NCBI GenBank assembly: GCA_944322675.1
Contig: CALUPO010000008.1
Coordinates: 19,033 to 83,032 of the forward strand
Source of the DNA: Candidatus Gastranaerophilales bacterium
GTDB taxonomy: Bacteria > Cyanobacteriota > Vampirovibrionia > Gastranaerophilales > Gastranaerophilaceae
Reading direction: 5' to 3'
Length of the DNA: 64,000 nucleotides
Within the stretch, counting starts at the first letter, position 1. Each line of letters starts with the position of its first letter. Of the stretch, positions 58,109 through 64,000 are shown in pieces. The notes below the pieces were generated by a model. It had not been told where the DNA came from. It saw only the letters and a list, made by a program, of their open reading frames with translations, and ran no database searches. The position numbers and the translations under genes were made by a program.

Positions 58109-58993
58109 ATGACATCAAATTATAAAAAACTAAAAGACTTATATGACTTTATAACAAACAAAGAAATACAAAAGAATTTTAATAATGAAATTCACAATAA
58201 AACTATGAATTATCAAAAACAGTATGGTTTTGAATATAATAAAAATGATCCAAAACATCCAACATGGAATAATGAAGCAGATGCTTTTAAACATGCTTTT
58301 ATGCAAGCAGTTTTAACAAACCGATATTATGATTGGGCAAGTAAAATTGGAGGCGATATACATGAAATAGATAATTTATTAAAAAATGCACCTAAATCTG
58401 AATATAATATGGATTGGTGGAATAATAAGATTGGTCGAGAGATAGCAAAAGAAGTTTATAAACAAACAAAAGGGTTAAATGTTACTAATAAACAAATAGA
58501 AGATCTATATGCTCAAAAAATTGTTGAAAGAATGCGAAATAAGAATTTAATAACAAGTCCAAAAGATCAAAGAGCACAAACAATTCCCCAAAAAATAAAA
58601 AAAACTTTTAATTATTTTACAGGTCAAGCAGCACCGGTTGACAAGGTATACACCCGTGAACAAATAGGCAAGATGTCAGTAGATGAGTATTTGCTGCATG
58701 AGCCAATGATAATGGAACAACTGAAAACACAAGGTATTCCATGTGAAAAACAAATAAATAAACAAAATAATCTTGCAGGATTTTTAAATCAAATAAGCGG
58801 CAATTCAAATATTTTTACCCGTGAAGATATTAAAAATATGTCAACAGATGAATATTTAAAAAATGAAAAAGCTATAGATTTCCAGCGGATTTTCGGTAGG
58901 GCGGAGTCGAGCGAATGCGAGCGAGCCCGTAACATAAAGCAATCCGCTGAAGTGGAAGGCGAAGCCTGTAACGGAATGCAAGGATTGCGTTAA
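58109..58993 (+). CDS. Toxin 1: DAFRHAF-type domain plus C-terminal repeat module, ending in an inserted element
   Basis: 294 residues as read. Residues 40-145 hold a domain with WNNEADAFKHAFMQAV and MDWWNNKIGREIAKEV, a His/Asp/Asn pattern I associate with a domain of polymorphic toxins (DUF6973-like, from memory). From about residue 170 begins the shared module: YTREQIGKMSVDEYLLHEP..., a linker (NNLAGFLNQISGNSN), then FTREDIKNMSTDEYLKNEK. At base 58883 a 127-bp G+C-rich element interrupts the second repeat and replaces the end with about 35 foreign residues before a stop. The original end lies at 59010-59141. AAAGG precedes the ATG. No signal peptide. Confidence 0.8.
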   Translation: MTSNYKKLKDLYDFITNKEIQKNFNNEIHNKTMNYQKQYGFEYNKNDPKHPTWNNEADAFKHAFMQAVLTNRYYDWASKIGGDIHEIDNLLKNAPKSEYNMDWWNNKIGREIAKEVYKQTKGLNVTNKQIEDLYAQKIVERMRNKNLITSPKDQRAQTIPQKIKKTFNYFTGQAAPVDKVYTREQIGKMSVDEYLLHEPMIMEQLKTQGIPCEKQINKQNNLAGFLNQISGNSNIFTREDIKNMSTDEYLKNEKAIDFQRIFGRAESSECERARNIKQSAEVEGEACNGMQGLR

Positions 58994-59009
58994 GCCGAAT
59001 AATCCAAGA
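58883..59009 (+). repeat. 127-bp G+C-rich palindromic element, copy 1
   Basis: About half G+C in a strongly A+T-rich surround. It carries an inverted pair (CAGCGGATT at 58883-58891, AATCCGCTG at 58941-58949), a second pair (GGATT ... AATCC) near its right end, and CGAGCGAATGCGAGCGAG internally. Removing it joins GATTTC to CAATTGAAA and restores the uninterrupted frame seen in the GH108 gene. Length is not a multiple of three. Further copies start at 60641 and 63936. Confidence 0.9.
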
Positions 59010-59141
59010 CAATTGAAAACTATTGGTATTCCAAGTCAAGCACAAGCAAATGAAGCTGTGCAAAATGGCGATATGATTTATGTAAAACCTTATACAAGAT
59101 CCGATGGCACTGAAGTTAGAGGATATTATAGGGCAAGATAA
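59010..59141 (+). pseudogene. Severed 3' end of toxin 1
   Basis: 43 codons continue the toxin after the inserted element: QLKTIGIPSQAQANEAVQNG, then MIYVKPYTRSDGTEVRGYYR and a stop. The first part completes the second module repeat. The YTRSDGTEVRGYYR ending resembles tails found on many bacterial and phage surface or secreted proteins. It cannot be translated in frame with the toxin unless the element is removed or bypassed. Confidence 0.8.
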
Positions 59142-59200
59142 GTGATTAAAACTAGTTTGTATTTTTATAAAAAGTAAAATTTTTAAGGTAAAATAAATTT

Positions 59201-59800
59201 ATGAAAAAAATATTATTAGGATTCTTTAGATTTTTTATAATAATAGTTATTTTGTTTATTTTTGCCATTGGATGTTTTATTATAACAAGAAAAATACAGC
59301 TTCATTATTCTTATTCCAAAATATATGCATCCCAAGAGGACAAAGAACTTGCTGTGTTGATTGAAAATATGATAAAAAAAATCTATTATTTAAAAAATGA
59401 AGAAAAACAAAATAACAAAGAATATTTGTTAAATGACATGAAATTGTCTATGGAATTAAATAATATTGAGTATGTATGTTTTTCTCCACATATGTATACT
59501 TATAAAATTAAAAGAAGTTTGGAAAATGTAGGCATATATTATAAATATGCAAATTTATTGGAGGTTAGAAAAAGAAAAGAATATGGTAAAAAAAGTACAA
59601 CTTTGATTTTATTTGTAAAAAATAATGAGAAAATTATCCCAATTTTTACCTCTTTTCATTTTTATGACTTGAATACAAAAATTTATTTTATTAATTTTGA
59701 TAAAAAAACAAATTGTATAAAAGTTCCAAACAAAAAAGTAAAATTCAAGATAGATGATTCATTAAAAGATAAAGCATTAATTTATATTGAATTTCCGTAA
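59201..59800 (+). CDS. Putative immunity protein (membrane-anchored), copy 2
   Basis: 199 residues, duplicate of 56790-57389: the N-terminal membrane helix and first 95 residues are identical, then substitutions accumulate (for example VCYSPSMYTYKAKES becomes VCFSPHMYTYKIKRS). The upstream AAAGTAAAATTTTTAAGG is also duplicated. The downstream toxin at 59858 is intact up to the inserted element, so this copy is likely the working partner. Confidence 0.7.
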   Translation: MKKILLGFFRFFIIIVILFIFAIGCFIITRKIQLHYSYSKIYASQEDKELAVLIENMIKKIYYLKNEEKQNNKEYLLNDMKLSMELNNIEYVCFSPHMYTYKIKRSLENVGIYYKYANLLEVRKRKEYGKKSTTLILFVKNNEKIIPIFTSFHFYDLNTKIYFINFDKKTNCIKVPNKKVKFKIDDSLKDKALIYIEFP

Positions 59801-59857
59801 ATTTATTTTCCTTAATTTTTATTTTATTCATTAAGTAAAAAGAAAGGACAAATTATC

Positions 59858-60751
59858 ATGAATGACAAACTTAAAAACTCTATTCAAAAAATTAATAGAA
59901 GTATAGAGGATTTATATTATCCAAATTATTTAATAAATAAAGCTGTTGATTATTCTAATATCTATAATCTTGAAAAAACAGGTGAATACGGTTGGGATGA
60001 CGAAACGGATGCATTTCGCCACGCTTTTATGCAAGCAGATCTCGTTTTAAAGGCAAACCCTTATATTGCACAAAAGATAGGAGATTTATATGAACAGCAT
60101 GGGAATAGTTATAATGGAGGTTATTATAATGATTCAGATAATCAACATAACATGGACCACTGGAATAATCAAATAGGTCTTGAAATAGGAATAGAGGTTA
60201 AAAATATTATTAAAGGACGAGAAAATCAATATTCAAAAAAACAAATAGAAGATCTGATTGCTTCAAAAATAATTGAAAGAATGCAAAAAGGAGATTTAAT
60301 AACAGATCCGGAAAATGACAATAGAGAATACAAAAATTATAAAGAGTATTTTAAATCTGTAAATCAAACCAAATCCACAGGTCAAGCAGCACCGGTTGAC
60401 AAGGTATACACCCGTGAACAAATAGGCAAGATGTCAGTAGATGAATATTTGCAACATGAACCTATGATAATGGAACAACTAAAAACACAAGGTATTCCAA
60501 GCGAACAACAAGTAAATCAACAAAATAATCTTGCAGGATTTTTAAATCAAATAAGTGGCAATTCAAATATTTTTACCCGTGAAGATATTAAAAATATGTC
60601 AACAGATGAATATTTAAAAAATGAGAAGGCTATAGATTTCCAGCGGATTTTCGGTAGGGCGGAGTCGAGCGAATGCGAGCGAGCCCGTAACATAAAGCAA
60701 TCCGCTGAAGTGGAAGGCGAAGCCTGTAACGGAATGCAAGGATTGCGTTAA
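59858..60751 (+). CDS. Toxin 2: DAFRHAF-type domain plus C-terminal repeat module, ending in an inserted element
   Basis: 297 residues as read. Its N-terminal domain is related to toxin 1: WDDETDAFRHAFMQADL and NMDHWNNQIGLEIGIEV. From STGQAAPVDKVYTREQIGKM onward it is nearly identical to toxin 1 at DNA level, including the 127-bp element (60641-60767) and the severed tail. That shows a shared C-terminal half spread by recombination or duplication after the insertion. AAAGGA precedes the ATG. The co-directional gene upstream is the likely immunity partner. Confidence 0.8.
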   Translation: MNDKLKNSIQKINRSIEDLYYPNYLINKAVDYSNIYNLEKTGEYGWDDETDAFRHAFMQADLVLKANPYIAQKIGDLYEQHGNSYNGGYYNDSDNQHNMDHWNNQIGLEIGIEVKNIIKGRENQYSKKQIEDLIASKIIERMQKGDLITDPENDNREYKNYKEYFKSVNQTKSTGQAAPVDKVYTREQIGKMSVDEYLQHEPMIMEQLKTQGIPSEQQVNQQNNLAGFLNQISGNSNIFTREDIKNMSTDEYLKNEKAIDFQRIFGRAESSECERARNIKQSAEVEGEACNGMQGLR

Positions 60752-60767
60752 GCCGAATAATCCAAGA
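60641..60767 (+). repeat. 127-bp G+C-rich palindromic element, copy 2
   Basis: Same sequence and same insertion point in the toxin C-terminal module as the copy at 58883. Confidence 0.9.
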
Positions 60768-60899
60768 CAATTGAAAACTATTGGTATTCCAAGTCAAGCA
60801 CAAGCAAATGAAGCTGTGCAAAATGGCGATATGATTTATGTAAAACCTTATACAAGATCCGATGGCACTGAAGTTAGAGGATATTATAGGGCAAGATAA
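60768..60899 (+). pseudogene. Severed 3' end of toxin 2
   Basis: The same 43-codon tail as 59010-59141 (QLKTIGIPSQAQ ... GTEVRGYYRAR). The sequence after the stop, through AAAAGTAAAATTTTTAAGG, is also duplicated between the two cassettes. After that point (60949) it changes to AGAAATTAAAATGTAA, a start-stop junction that marks where the next cassette begins. Confidence 0.8.
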
Positions 60900-60951
60900 G
60901 TGATTAAAACTAGTTTGTATTTTTATAAAAAGTAAAATTTTTAAGGAGAAA

Positions 60952-61446
60952 TTAAAATGTAAAAATAGAATCAATAGTTTTATCAGAACAAGCTGATTCA
61001 TCATGATTAAAATCATTATAAAGGCAATATAATTTTATTGAGCGTTTGTATTGTTCTATTTTATTTAAAATTAATTCATTTAAATAACTATCAGATGAAA
61101 TAGAATAATTGGAACCATAATATGTAGAATCTTCTATGTTGTGTGGCAATATTACATCTCTTTGAATAAATTTATATTTATTAAATTCTTCTTTATCTTT
61201 TTTAAAAGCTTTAATAAATGATTTATCATTGGAGTAAATTTTAATTATTTTATCACAAATTTGGTTAAATATAGTTTCAATTTCTATTGTAGATTTATTG
61301 GAAAAATTAAGCATATCAGCTTGAGTTGGATAAAAATTGTTTTCTTTATTTAATTTTATACAATTATTTTTTGCAAAAACAAGTGTTGTAAATGAAGATA
61401 TAAAAATAATTAAGATAATAAAGATTAAATTAGATAATTTTTTCAT
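60952..61446 (-). CDS. LprI-like periplasmic lysozyme inhibitor, probable immunity to the GH108 toxin
   Basis: 164 residues from the ATG at 61446: a clear signal peptide (LSNLIFIILIIFISSFTTLV, cleaved after VFA), then a Cys-containing domain. TQADMLNFSNKSTIEIETIF, FIKAFKKDKEEFNKYKFIQR and the late Cys pair (LYCLYNDFNHDESACSDKT) follow the order of the LprI/DUF1311 lysozyme-inhibitor fold. It faces the GH108 lysozyme gene head-to-head with 35 bp between starts. A periplasmic inhibitor beside a lysozyme toxin is exactly what an immunity protein should be. No ribosome site is visible. The family match is by pattern and moderate. Confidence 0.7.
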   Translation of the reverse strand: MKKLSNLIFIILIIFISSFTTLVFAKNNCIKLNKENNFYPTQADMLNFSNKSTIEIETIFNQICDKIIKIYSNDKSFIKAFKKDKEEFNKYKFIQRDVILPHNIEDSTYYGSNYSISSDSYLNELILNKIEQYKRSIKLYCLYNDFNHDESACSDKTIDSIFTF

Positions 61447-61481
61447 AAATAAATAATAACATAAGAAAGGAGAAAATAAAA

Positions 61482-62498
61482 ATGTCTTATGAAAATTTTC
61501 AAAAAGCTTTAGAGTTTTTATTTCCATCTGAGGGTGGATATTCAAATCACAAAAATGACAAAGGCGGAGCAACAAATATGGGGATAACACAAAATACATA
61601 CAATGCTTACCGTAAAAGTAAAAATTTACCAATTAAAGATGTAAAAAATATCACAAAAAATGAAGCTATAAAAATCTATTATGAAAATTATTGGATCCCA
61701 TCGGGAGCTGATAAAATTAATGATAGTTCAATGAGTATAGCTTTATTTGATACAGCAGTACTACATGGTCCTGGCACTGCAAAAAAATATTATAATCAAA
61801 GTAATGCTAATATAGATAAATTTTTAAATATAAGAAAACAAAGTTATAATAGAATTATTGAAGAAGATCCAACGCAAAAAGTTTTTTATGAAGGTTGGAA
61901 TAATCGTGTTGAAAATTTAAGAAAATATACATCAAATTTAAATAAAAGTATAAAAAACAATAATGAAAATACTACTAAACATGAAAATAAAGTGCTATAT
62001 GGCGGTATAACATATGAGCAGCCGAGTGTACAAGCTGATTATGTAACTCAAATTAACAATATGTATCAAGAATTAATAAATGAACAATCTAATGAAAATA
62101 TGCTTTACACCCGTGAACAAATAGGCAAAATGTCAGTAGATGAGTATTTGCAACATGAACCTATGATAATGGAACAACTTAAAACACAAGGTATTCCACG
62201 TGAAAAGGACTTAAATAAGAATACAGATTTTTCTGACTATTTTAATGAAGTAAGTAATAATTCAAAAGTATTTACCCGTGAAGAAATAAAAAATATGACG
62301 ACTGATGAATACTTAAAAAATGAGAAGGCCATTGATTTTCAATTGAAAACTATTGGTATTCCATATGAAAAAGATATAAAAACTAAACAAAATAACAGTT
62401 CAAATAAAAGTGGTAATAAAAAATCTTCATCGTCCTCAAACTCCGTCAATGGTCGTTGGGTGACAATAAACGGAAATCACGTTTTTATTGATGATTAA
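61482..62498 (+). CDS. Toxin 3: GH108 lysozyme with intact C-terminal repeat module
   Basis: 338 residues. Residues 1-150 are a GH108 muramidase domain: FLFPSEGGYSNHKNDKGG with the catalytic Glu, then ATNMGITQNTYNAYRKSKNL and NYWIPSGADKIND. The shared module follows at about residues 205-300: YTREQIGKMSVDEYLQHEPM ... QLKTQGIP and FTREEIKNMTTDEYL ... FQLKTIGIP. This is the only copy without the 127-bp element, so it shows the complete second repeat. The tail ends GRWVTINGNHVFIDD, a form I have seen at the ends of phage head and surface proteins. There is no signal peptide, so a secretion route must carry it. AAGAAAGGAG precedes the ATG. Confidence 0.88.
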   Translation: MSYENFQKALEFLFPSEGGYSNHKNDKGGATNMGITQNTYNAYRKSKNLPIKDVKNITKNEAIKIYYENYWIPSGADKINDSSMSIALFDTAVLHGPGTAKKYYNQSNANIDKFLNIRKQSYNRIIEEDPTQKVFYEGWNNRVENLRKYTSNLNKSIKNNNENTTKHENKVLYGGITYEQPSVQADYVTQINNMYQELINEQSNENMLYTREQIGKMSVDEYLQHEPMIMEQLKTQGIPREKDLNKNTDFSDYFNEVSNNSKVFTREEIKNMTTDEYLKNEKAIDFQLKTIGIPYEKDIKTKQNNSSNKSGNKKSSSSSNSVNGRWVTINGNHVFIDD

Positions 62499-62512
62499 TA
62501 ATATGGTTTTTA

Positions 62513-62570
62513 CGTATTTTTACTTAAAGATTTTTACGAATTTAAAAAGTATTTTAAATAGTTTATACTG
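62513..62570 (+). promoter_or_regulatory. 58-bp direct repeat, copy 2
   Basis: Identical to 56700-56757, including TTTAAA and TATACT at 17-bp spacing. A plus-strand transcript from here would run antisense through the small membrane gene (62586-62939) to the lipase gene. Confidence 0.6.
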
Positions 62571-62585
62571 CAAATAACAATAATG

Positions 62586-62939
62586 TTATTTTATAAATAA
62601 TGAATTAAAAAGCACATAAAATATTGTTATAGTGAATATAGACAAATATAAAAGTATTATTGAAAATCCAATAATAAAAAAAATATTATAGATTTTATTT
62701 TCCAAAATGAACTTATTTTTTATTTTTAAGCCGAATGTGTATTCTATTGTCCACCAAATAAAAAATATTCCGGAAAGTATAATAGGAATAAATAACATTA
62801 ACCCATATCCTATAAAATAAGAGTTAATATTTTGCTTAATTAAAAAATAAATAAAAAAGATCCAAAATAATAATGATAACAAGTTAAGACTTATATAGTT
62901 TTTAGATTTATAAAAAAAACAAGAAAGGAATTTATACAT
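62586..62939 (-). CDS. Putative membrane immunity protein, head-to-head with the lipase toxin
   Basis: 117 residues from the ATG at 62939 with four hydrophobic segments (for example SLLFWIFFIYFLI and IFFIIGFSIILLYLSI). A TTG two codons earlier is possible but unlikely. Its ATG and the lipase ATG lie back to back as CATATG, so neither 5' region can be independent of the other gene. No ribosome site. A membrane protein is a sensible antidote to a lipase, but coding status is uncertain for such hydrophobic A+T-rich sequence. Confidence 0.5.
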   Translation of the reverse strand: MYKFLSCFFYKSKNYISLNLLSLLFWIFFIYFLIKQNINSYFIGYGLMLFIPIILSGIFFIWWTIEYTFGLKIKNKFILENKIYNIFFIIGFSIILLYLSIFTITIFYVLFNSLFIK

Positions 62940-64000
62940 ATGCAAAATAATAAACTAAACAATGATATAATTCAACTTTCAGGATATATTTATAAAAATG
63001 TTAATAATAAAAAACCTGACAACTGGGAATCAATTGATAAAAAAGAGAACAAAAATACCGGTTTTTATGCTGAAGTTTTTAAAAATGGAAATGAAATTGC
63101 CATTATTTATAAAGGTACTGATGTGCCAAGTAAAAATAATATTTCATTTGATATTTTAAGTGACAGTTTTCATGATAATATTTTCAATAATTTATCTATG
63201 GGTGTAGGTAAATTCCCTATCCAAATAAATGATGCAAGAGAATTATATAATGAAATTAAAAGTAAATATCCTGAAAAGAAAATAAATTTGGGTGGTCATT
63301 CATTAGGAGGCAGTTTAGCACAGCTTATAGGTATTGAAACAGGTGAAAATACTGTTACATATGGAGCTTATGGTGTAGGAGATATTATTAAAACAAATAA
63401 TTTACAATTTGACAATATTACAAATTATGGCAATATTAATGATCCAATTTATGTTTCAAATATCTCATCTCAAGTTGGAAATACTTATGTTATGAATAAT
63501 TTTAAACCCAATGAACCAAATGAAATATATTTAATAAAAGGTCGTGAAATAAATAAGAATTTATCAATAAACAAACATAAAGTTGAAAATAGCGAACCTC
63601 TTGAAAATGCAAAATTATTAGCTGATAAAAAGATTTACGAAAATAATCTTGTTCTAAAAGGTTCGGTTTCTAAAACATCAAATGAATTGTTGCAACCGGT
63701 TTACACCCGTGAAATGATAGGTAAAATGTCAGTAGATGAGTATTTGCTGCATGAGTCAATGATAATGGAACAACTTAAAACACAAGGTATTCCAAGCGAA
63801 CAACAAGTAAATCAACAAAATAATCTTGCAGGATTTTTAAATCAAATAAGTGGCAATTCAAATATTTTTACCCGTGAAGATATTAAAAATATGTCAACAG
63901 ATGAATATTTAAAAAATGAGAAGGCTATAGATTTCCAGCGGATTTTCGGTAGGGCGGAGTCGAGCGAATGCGAGCGAGCCCGTAACATAAAGCAATCCGC
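62940..64000 (+). CDS. Toxin 4: class-3 lipase with C-terminal repeat module, runs off the window
   Basis: An open frame from ATG 62940 to the window end. It starts MQNNKLNNDIIQLSGYIYKN; the nucleophile elbow GHSLGGSLAQ lies near residue 120, the likely catalytic Asp in NINDPIY near residue 166 and a candidate His in INKHKVENSE near residue 208. These give an alpha/beta-hydrolase lipase-3 domain. The shared module follows from base about 63700 (YTREMIGKMSVDEYLLHESM, then FTREDIKNMSTDEYLKNEK), interrupted by the third 127-bp element copy at 63936. AAGAAAGGA precedes the ATG. Expected to hydrolyse membrane lipids of a target cell. Confidence 0.85.
   Translation, partial: MQNNKLNNDIIQLSGYIYKNVNNKKPDNWESIDKKENKNTGFYAEVFKNGNEIAIIYKGTDVPSKNNISFDILSDSFHDNIFNNLSMGVGKFPIQINDARELYNEIKSKYPEKKINLGGHSLGGSLAQLIGIETGENTVTYGAYGVGDIIKTNNLQFDNITNYGNINDPIYVSNISSQVGNTYVMNNFKPNEPNEIYLIKGREINKNLSINKHKVENSEPLENAKLLADKKIYENNLVLKGSVSKTSNELLQPVYTREMIGKMSVDEYLLHESMIMEQLKTQGIPSEQQVNQQNNLAGFLNQISGNSNIFTREDIKNMSTDEYLKNEKAIDFQRIFGRAESSECERARNIKQS
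63936..64000 (+). repeat. 127-bp G+C-rich palindromic element, copy 3 (cut by window end)
   Basis: The first 65 bases match the copies at 58883 and 60641, inserted at the same GATTTC site of the lipase gene's C-terminal module. Confidence 0.88.

Noticed and set aside
58883..59009. Inserted 127-bp element as an intein or self-splicing intron
   Set aside because: It contains a stop in frame, is not a multiple of three, is far too short for an intein, and lacks recognisable group I or II intron cores. Precise RNA removal remains untested but is not supported.
60630..61016. Minus-strand ORF across the 127-bp element and toxin 2 tail
   Set aside because: Its sequence is the reverse reading of the repeat element and of toxin code. 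The same ORF appears opposite toxin 1, as expected of duplication.

Overview
The window is strongly A+T-rich, uses the standard code (TGA serves as stop, TGG as Trp) and is densely packed with genes on both strands. It comes from a flagellated, fermentative, two-membrane bacterium. The outer membrane is shown by LpxK, an LptD/OstA-type barrel and an Mla-type lipid transporter. Metabolism is suggested by an ADP-forming acetyl-CoA synthetase and a sensory [FeFe]-hydrogenase. A MurT-type ligase is also present. There are no photosynthesis genes. My best inference is a gut-type non-photosynthetic cyanobacterial relative (Vampirovibrionia/Melainabacteria, order Gastranaerophilales). This rests on gene content, not on a marker comparison.

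Bases 1-31300 are mostly chromosomal backbone: nadE (5' end outside the window), spoT, a secreted-type SNase-like/PLD protein, ychF, fusA, murT, a short flagellar run (fliJ, fliK-like, flgG-like), the mlaE-mlaF-mlaD-lpxK cluster, dut, deoC-recO-pilT and a SEC-C protein. Lineage-specific genes sit among them: two coiled-coil proteins, two tandem paralogs with matching promoter/operator sites, and a 965-residue proline-rich, effector-like protein.

Bases 31300-39300 hold a MITE-like element with 29-bp inverted ends, an LptD-like barrel, an M23 peptidase, a 37-residue membrane peptide, a polar amino-acid ABC importer, an HdeD-like protein and tRNA-Arg(CCT). Directly after the tRNA is a probable island (39500-43400): a Fic protein, an EcoRI-type adenine methylase and a DUF262-HNH nuclease. 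The last two overlap by 4 bp and look like a restriction-modification pair.

Bases 43400-56600 return to backbone: a sensory hydrogenase/SpoIIE-phosphatase/2Fe-2S module, a ferritin-like protein, comEC, the acetyl-CoA synthetase, an HpcH/HpaI-family protein, gmk and dnaK.

Bases 56700-64000 are the most unusual part. At least four plus-strand genes have different N-terminal domains: two related DAFRHAF-type domains, a GH108 lysozyme and a class-3 lipase. All share a C-terminal module of two degenerate repeats (TREQIGKMSVDEYL... and TREDIKNMSTDEYL...). Each is preceded by a candidate immunity gene, either co-directional or head-to-head on the minus strand. The one facing the lysozyme gene looks like a periplasmic LprI-type lysozyme inhibitor. 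One toxin copy is truncated. A 127-bp G+C-rich palindromic element has inserted at the same site in three of the four C-terminal modules; the GH108 gene keeps the empty site. The layout resembles the antibacterial effector/immunity sets of Xanthomonadales type IV secretion (variable N-terminus, constant C-terminal recruitment domain), but the recruitment module here is one I do not recognise.
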